The notes under the pieces are model-generated. The model had not been told where the DNA came from and made no database searches. It saw nothing but the letters and a program-made list of their open reading frames with translations. This document shows, piece by piece, positions 59,371 to 64,000 of a stretch of 64,000 nucleotides of DNA (position 1 is its first letter; the number at the start of each line of letters is the position of its first letter). Position numbers and translations under genes: made by a program. This DNA is from Mannheimia varigena (GTDB lineage Bacteria; Pseudomonadota; Gammaproteobacteria; Enterobacterales; Pasteurellaceae): contig NZ_CP016226.1 of NCBI RefSeq assembly GCF_013377235.1, forward strand, positions 1,178,001 through 1,242,000, read 5' to 3'.

Positions 59371-61011
59371 TCAGTTAAAACATAACTTTTTGCAAATTCT
59401 TCTCAAAAATGAACCGCTTGTCTCTGTATTATCTTTATCTTCTAACTGTTGATGGATCAAGGTAAATAAAGCCGTTTGATTTGATTTAGTTGAGCTCTCA
59501 TCCTTATAGAAATCACGACCAAATAAAATTTCGATTGCATCAAACACATTCTCTACAGTCCAAATGTGGAAGCGACCTAGCTCTACCGCATCCAACACGT
59601 CCTCTTTTAAACTTAAATGGCTAAGGCACGAGGCAGGGATAATTACACCTTGTTTTCCAGTCAATTGGCGGGCTTTACAAATCTTAAAAAATCCTTCAAT
59701 TTTCTGATTTACACCACCAACACTTAACACATTCCCAAATTGATCAATAGCTCCAGTTACCGCAACAGATTGTGGTAAAGCAATCTTAGCTAACGCACTC
59801 ACTAGCACATTAAAAATAGCAAGAGAGGAACTATCTCCATCAACTTCGCCATAAGACTGCTCAAAAGCAATTGAGGCTGAAAATGGTAATTGTGTTGGTA
59901 GTTCTAACAAGTTTACTAAGCAGGATTGTGCAAGAATAATCCCTTTCGAGTGAATATTACCCCCTAGTTCAACCTTGCGTTCAATGTCCTGTATCTCACC
60001 TTCACCATATTGCACATTACAACTTATACGCAGAGGCTCCCCAAAACTATGTGGAATGCCTTCAAACTCAATCACAGATAAACCATTTATCTGTCCGATT
60101 TCTTCACCTTCTGTTTCTATATAGAGCTGATTACCCAGAATATCGTCTACCGTATATTCATTTAAAATTGAAGATTGTTGCTCTAAATAATCGAAATAGC
60201 TTTTCACATCCACAATATCGCTACTAGAATCAGCATAAAAATTCTGAATCCCTAATAAATGCTTTTTTAACAATGTCGGGGAAATAGAGATAAGCTCTCG
60301 GCTTTCACTCTCTCTAATGTAAGCTTGGAGAAACTGATTTAACGCTTCTTGGCTTAATTTTTTATTGAGCAGTTGCTTAGCATAAGTTTGTACATAGCTC
60401 GCCCATTGTTCAATATTATTATTTAATGATAAATAAGATTTCACTTCTGTATATTGTGCAACCTGATATAAACTATCATCATAGGCTGATAAGGTTGAAA
60501 TATCCTCTCTCTCGCCAACCAAAATTAATTTGAAACTTGATTTTTCCTTCGCTAATAAATGAGGCGAATAATTCACAGAGTGCGGCTCATATTCGCCGAG
60601 AAGTAACGCCTGCTTTAATTTATCCCATTGCGTAATATCTAACAATAATGCGTTTATATTAATAATTAAAATGCCATTATTTGCCTCTTGGAGAGCGCCT
60701 CGCACATATTCAGTTTTGTGTTCTCTTTCCAAAAAAAGATGGTACCCAAATAAACTATTCTTATTAAAATCCATTTTACTGATAACAGAGACACTTGGAT
60801 CACTTTGCTTTAGGTAGGTACTCACTTCATTAATAAATTCAGGAAAAAGCTCAGATTTTAGCACAAGCAAGGAACCAGACTCGGCTTGTGAAAACTGCAT
60901 TAATGCTTGCTTTGCTCGTGGTTGGAAATCAAGAAAAGAGTTTATATTACCTAAGTTGGAAAAATCATTCTGTATAATTAATTGCTGATGACTAAGTAAA
61001 GAAATGGTCAC
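59371..61011 (-). CDS. Lon-like ATP-independent-type protease (YcbZ/LonH)
   Basis: Predicted member of the Lon protease-like family; in E. coli YcbZ is the relative next to fabA. The 546 residues carry no Walker A motif; the C-terminal Lon proteolytic domain has the catalytic serine in DGDSSSLAIFN (near 394-404) and the catalytic lysine in VAVTGAIDQFGNVLSVGGVNQK (about 424-445). The N-terminal region is the divergent AAA-like part. Its last residues are encoded by a USS-like segment (see 59413-59421). Its substrates are not known. Confidence 0.85.
   Translation of the reverse strand: MTISLLSHQQLIIQNDFSNLGNINSFLDFQPRAKQALMQFSQAESGSLLVLKSELFPEFINEVSTYLKQSDPSVSVISKMDFNKNSLFGYHLFLEREHKTEYVRGALQEANNGILIININALLLDITQWDKLKQALLLGEYEPHSVNYSPHLLAKEKSSFKLILVGEREDISTLSAYDDSLYQVAQYTEVKSYLSLNNNIEQWASYVQTYAKQLLNKKLSQEALNQFLQAYIRESESRELISISPTLLKKHLLGIQNFYADSSSDIVDVKSYFDYLEQQSSILNEYTVDDILGNQLYIETEGEEIGQINGLSVIEFEGIPHSFGEPLRISCNVQYGEGEIQDIERKVELGGNIHSKGIILAQSCLVNLLELPTQLPFSASIAFEQSYGEVDGDSSSLAIFNVLVSALAKIALPQSVAVTGAIDQFGNVLSVGGVNQKIEGFFKICKARQLTGKQGVIIPASCLSHLSLKEDVLDAVELGRFHIWTVENVFDAIEILFGRDFYKDESSTKSNQTALFTLIHQQLEDKDNTETSGSFLRRICKKLCFN
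59413..59421 (-). repeat. USS core in the last codons of the Lon-like gene
   Basis: Exact ACCGCTTGT on the plus strand, with the extended consensus TTTTTGCAAATT at 59389-59400; together they encode the C-terminal tail TSGSFLRRICKK. Confidence 0.8.
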
Positions 61012-61105
61012 AAATTTACCTCGTTATTGAAAATTTGGTTTATTATACCGAATTCCGCTATACTTGCTAAATATAGCTTATTTATTCCTACCACTATTTA
61101 CGATT

Positions 61106-61552
61106 ATGCGATATCAAAAACTCACTACACAAGAAACTACTTGGAAATGGAAATATCTCCTCAAAAAGCATAGAGAAGGTGAAAACATTACTAAACATAG
61201 AGAGCAAAGCTTAATCGATCTTAAAGTTCAGCTTCTCTCCACATTACAGGATTCCCCAGAAGAAGTCGAAAAATGGATTAAGTCAGAAATGACACCCGAG
61301 CAACGAAAAAAAATGCGCCAATCTGTACGAGCTAAACGAAAACGCTTCTTTAACGCGGAAAAACAGACGACTAAGAAAAAATCAATTGATTTAGAGTACT
61401 CAAGTTGGTTAAGACTATCAAAATATGCCAAAAGCCAAGGACTTACGTTATCTAAAGCAATTATGCAGCTTACTGACGAACTAGAAAATAAGCAACTTTA
61501 TTTAGAACAAGTCGCGAAAATGAAGTCAAGTTTACGAGATTTATTAAAATAA
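61106..61552 (+). CDS. matP: Macrodomain Ter protein MatP
   Basis: DNA-binding protein that organises the terminus macrodomain by binding matS sites and links it to cell division. The start is the ATG at 61106 (MRYQKLTTQETTWKW), giving 148 residues (150 in E. coli); a frame from 61064 adds unrelated residues. It has the four-helix N-terminal domain, the basic ribbon-helix-helix region EYSSWLRLSKYAKSQGLTLS and a C-terminal coiled coil. Divergent from the Lon-like gene, convergent with ompA. No matS site was recognised in the window by eye. Confidence 0.95.
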   Translation: MRYQKLTTQETTWKWKYLLKKHREGENITKHREQSLIDLKVQLLSTLQDSPEEVEKWIKSEMTPEQRKKMRQSVRAKRKRFFNAEKQTTKKKSIDLEYSSWLRLSKYAKSQGLTLSKAIMQLTDELENKQLYLEQVAKMKSSLRDLLK

Positions 61553-61559
61553 TTATAAA

Positions 61560-61593
61560 AGCAAAATGCCCGCTAATAAGCGGGCATTTTTTC
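61560..61593 (+). terminator. Bidirectional terminator between matP and ompA
   Basis: AAAATGCCCGC / GCGGGCATTTT (61563-61573 / 61580-61590), loop TAATAA, T-run on the plus side; the minus strand has TTTTGC at the equivalent place. Confidence 0.9.
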
Positions 61594-61623
61594 ATTCAAT
61601 TTTGCAATTAAAGCACTATATTA

Positions 61624-62709
61624 TTACATAGTTACTTCTTTTGAACCTTGAACTTGGATTTCAACACGACGATCTGGTGCTAAACAAGCGATTAATGCTT
61701 TACGACCTTTAACTGCATCACACGTGTTACCAGTTACCGGGTTTGCTTCACCATAACCTACCGCTGTTACATTCGCTGGATTAGTACCTTTAGAAACGAT
61801 ATAGTTAGCTACTGTTTCTGCACGACGTTGAGAAAGTTTTAAATTTGCTGCATCTTTACCGATACGGTCTGTATAACCATTAACTTGGATAGCTGGGTTA
61901 GCTAAACCTAAATTTTGAATTTCAGTATGAGCTGCATCTAAAGAAGCTGCTGCAGCTGGTTTTAAGCTTGATTTAGCAAAATCAAATAAGACGTCTGAGC
62001 TGAAAGAGAAGTTTTTAGTTTCAACTGTTGGCTCAACTGGTGCTGCACCTTGACCGAAACGGTATGTTAAACCAGCAGATACTGAGTGGATATCTGGGCT
62101 ATATTGTGAGTTAATCCAGTTTAAGTTTGCTTTATCACGAGCTTTATCTAAATTACCAACACGATTTAAGTATTGATATTCAACACGAGCCGCTAACTCA
62201 GGAGTAATTGCATACTCTAAACCAGCACCTAATAATAACGAGGTTTTTAAATTATGAGCGCGCTGACCTTCGTAGTTAACTGTAGAACCGTTATTATAGC
62301 CTTTATAATCATTACGAACTAACGCAGCACCTACTTTACCATAAACATCTAAGTTAGGAGCAACTTCATAACTTGGTTTTAAACTTAGGTGAGTACCATG
62401 AGCAACATGTTTAACTGCTTTGTCTTCGCCTACATTACCACGTACACGACCAAAGTAGTCATAACCTAGTTCAACCGCTAAACCAACATTATTTTGGTTT
62501 AAAATTTGGTAACCACCAAAAACACCGTAGGTTACTGAATTACGGTTGATACCAAATTTACCGCCATCTTTGTGATCAAATTGAGTTAAACCATCGTGAA
62601 ATGATGCCCAACCAGCTTTAGCACCAGCGTAGAAAGTGTTAGCTTGTGGAGCAGCTTGTACTACTGCTGCAGTTGATAATACTGCTAATGCAACTAATGT
62701 TTTTTTCAT
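61624..62709 (-). CDS. ompA: Outer-membrane protein OmpA/P5, copy 1
   Basis: Major outer-membrane protein that anchors the outer membrane to peptidoglycan. The 361-residue precursor has a signal peptide ending VVQA, an eight-strand N-terminal barrel with variable surface loops (about 22-215) and a C-terminal OmpA domain from VLFDFAKSSLKP to the end, with NGYTDRIGKDAANLKLSQRR contacting peptidoglycan. A cysteine pair occurs near the C-terminus (GNTCDAVKGRKALIACLAPD). AAAGGACT precedes the ATG and a TATAAT lies at 62741-62746. Immediately upstream is a close paralogue. Confidence 0.97.
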   Translation of the reverse strand: MKKTLVALAVLSTAAVVQAAPQANTFYAGAKAGWASFHDGLTQFDHKDGGKFGINRNSVTYGVFGGYQILNQNNVGLAVELGYDYFGRVRGNVGEDKAVKHVAHGTHLSLKPSYEVAPNLDVYGKVGAALVRNDYKGYNNGSTVNYEGQRAHNLKTSLLLGAGLEYAITPELAARVEYQYLNRVGNLDKARDKANLNWINSQYSPDIHSVSAGLTYRFGQGAAPVEPTVETKNFSFSSDVLFDFAKSSLKPAAAASLDAAHTEIQNLGLANPAIQVNGYTDRIGKDAANLKLSQRRAETVANYIVSKGTNPANVTAVGYGEANPVTGNTCDAVKGRKALIACLAPDRRVEIQVQGSKEVTM

Positions 62710-62887
62710 TTAATAGTCCTTTAATATAACAATTGATTTAATTATATTCTATAACATACATCTTAAAATAAATAAGCCATTATCTACACTTAAAGTTAAA
62801 AAGTTGAGTGGAGAACTGACATTTTTTATTCTATCAAATAGTATATAGTAAGACAATAAACTCTCAATTTTCAAAATGTAAATTAAA

Positions 62888-62918
62888 TAAAAATACCCAC
62901 ACTAGGTGGGTATTTTTA
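62888..62918 (-). terminator. Terminator of the second ompA gene
   Basis: AAATACCCAC / GTGGGTATTT with loop ACTAG; the minus strand has a T-rich flank (TTTTATTT). It separates the tandem ompA genes. Confidence 0.85.
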
Positions 62919-62937
62919 TTCTTATAGATTAACTATA

Positions 62938-64000
62938 TTACATAGTTACTTCTTTTGAACCTTGAACTTGGATCTCAACACGACGGTCTGGTGCTAAGCA
63001 AGCGATTAATGCTTTACGACCTTTAACTGCATCACAAGTGTTGCCAGTTACTGGATTTGCTTCACCGTAACCTACAGCTGTTACGTTAGCTGGGTTAGTG
63101 CCTTTAGAAACGATGTAGTTAGCTACTGTTTCTGCACGACGTTGAGAAAGTTTTAAGTTTGCTGCTTCTTTACCAATACGGTCTGTGTAACCATTAACTT
63201 GTACTGCTGGGTTAGCTAAACCTAAGTTACTGATTTCTGTATGTGCTGCATCTAAAGCTGTTGCTGCAGCTGGTTTTAAGCTTGATTTACCGAAATCAAA
63301 TAAAACATCTGAGCTGAATGCAAAGTTCTTAGTTACAACTTCTGGTGCTTCAACTGGTGCTACACCTTGACCGAAGCGGTATGATAAACCTGCAGATACT
63401 GAGTGAATATCTGGGCTATATTTAACAAATTGCTCATTACCAGCTTTACGAGTTGCTTTAGCATAGTTACCAGCTTTGCTTAACCATTGATATTCAACAC
63501 GTGCTGCTAATTCTGGAGTAATTGCGTATTCTAAACCACCACCTAAAACTAAAGAAGGTTTTAAGTTATGTGCTTTAGCTGTTGCAGGGTTACCATTCTC
63601 ATCTTCTGCTACACCATATGCTTTATAATCATTACGAACTAAAGCAACGCCAACACGACCGAATGCATCTAAGTTAGGAGCAATTTCGTAGCTTGGTTTT
63701 AAGCTTAAGTGTGCACCGTGAGCAGTGTGTTTAACTGCACGCTCATCACCGTTATTACCACGTACGCGACCAAAATAGTCATAGCCTAATTCTGTAGCTA
63801 AACCAAAATTGTTTTGGTTTAAGATTTGGTAACCACCGAACACACCGTAAGTTACAGAGTTACGGTTGATACCGTAATTAGTTGTATCGTTAGAATAACG
63901 TTCACCCGCACGAGCACTATCAAATTGTTTAGTACCGTGATGGAATGATGCCCAACCTGCTTTAGCACCTGCATAGAAAGTGTTAGCTTGTGGAGCTGCT
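62938..64000 (-). CDS. ompA: Outer-membrane protein OmpA/P5, copy 2, 5' end cut by window edge
   Basis: Tandem paralogue of the ompA gene at 61624-62709. The frame is open to the window edge and the last visible residues upstream are AAPQANTFYAGAKAGW, so only the signal peptide (about 20 residues) is missing; about 354 residues are visible. The barrel matches copy 1 in the strands but not the loops: the first loop here is longer and reads FDSARAGERYSNDTTNYG. The last 60 or so residues are identical to copy 1. It is followed by its own terminator. An internal ATG at 63843 is not the true start. Confidence 0.95.
   Translation of the reverse strand, partial: AAPQANTFYAGAKAGWASFHHGTKQFDSARAGERYSNDTTNYGINRNSVTYGVFGGYQILNQNNFGLATELGYDYFGRVRGNNGDERAVKHTAHGAHLSLKPSYEIAPNLDAFGRVGVALVRNDYKAYGVAEDENGNPATAKAHNLKPSLVLGGGLEYAITPELAARVEYQWLSKAGNYAKATRKAGNEQFVKYSPDIHSVSAGLSYRFGQGVAPVEAPEVVTKNFAFSSDVLFDFGKSSLKPAAATALDAAHTEISNLGLANPAVQVNGYTDRIGKEAANLKLSQRRAETVANYIVSKGTNPANVTAVGYGEANPVTGNTCDAVKGRKALIACLAPDRRVEIQVQGSKEVTM

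Noticed and set aside
61106..61552. matS sites near matP
   Set aside because: I saw no GTGAC-N3-GTCAC palindrome by eye, but a systematic search is needed, so nothing is claimed.

Overview
The window is a Pasteurellaceae chromosome segment. It is A+T-rich and carries about 25 exact copies of the 9-base core ACAAGCGGT/ACCGCTTGT, the Apl-type DNA uptake signal sequence (USS) of the Actinobacillus pleuropneumoniae / Mannheimia / Haemophilus ducreyi branch (the H. influenzae branch uses a different core). An A. pleuropneumoniae-like cytoplasmic N-glycosyltransferase, an enterobacterial common antigen (ECA) locus and tandem P5/OmpA genes fit Mannheimia, Bibersteinia or a close Actinobacillus. The species cannot be settled from the sequence alone.

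Layout. 1-6.6 kb: 3' part of ppa, three identical tRNA-Lys genes, then mltG-tmk-holB-tatD-DUF1523 and lpxH-glycosyltransferase. 6.7-12.6 kb (minus strand): a complete rRNA operon 16S-Ile-Ala-23S-5S, preceded on the same strand by tRNA-Arg, tRNA-His and tRNA-Pro that seem to share its promoter. 12.6-22.4 kb (minus): an ECA locus wecA-wzzE-wecC-wecD-wecE / wecF-wzyE-wecG, split by glnA on the opposite strand; wecB, rffG, rffH and wzxE are not here. 22.5-28.9 kb: hemL and a 1665-residue type I-secreted protein joining a Bap-like N-terminus, Ig-like repeats, a metzincin-like protease domain and RTX repeats. 29-37.9 kb: rpoC and rpoB with their own promoter. 37.9-41.8 kb: an outer-membrane barrel protein, tusBCD, a YheO-type regulator, fkpA, slyX. 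41.8-45.9 kb: mtn, rimO and the N-glycosyltransferase. 45.9-50.6 kb: the glycyl-radical pair yjjI-yjjW with a nupC-type transporter behind a CRP site, and a divergent esterase. 50.7-55.8 kb: rplL, rplJ, rplA, rplK, an alkaline phosphatase and nusG-secE. 55.9-64 kb: dprA, def, hldD, fabA, a Lon-like protease, matP and two tandem ompA genes, the last cut by the window end.

How it fits together. Much of the window serves the envelope (LpxH, HldD, FabA, ECA, OmpA, MltG, FkpA) and translation/transcription (rrn, tRNAs, ribosomal proteins, RNA polymerase, NusG, Def, Tus). DprA and the USS point to natural competence. The canonical secE-nusG-rplKAJL-rpoBC string is broken twice: an alkaline phosphatase lies between nusG and rplK, and about 13 kb lies between rplL and rpoB. 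The pieces have their own recognisable promoters or leaders.

Most worth a second look: the adhesin-protease fusion with its altered zinc motif and lone cysteine cluster; the rrn operon with tRNA genes in front of 16S; glnA in the ECA flippase slot; the CRP-controlled yjjI-yjjW-nupC unit; and regulatory or protein ends built from USS elements. Functional statements rest on motif recognition by eye; no database search was run.
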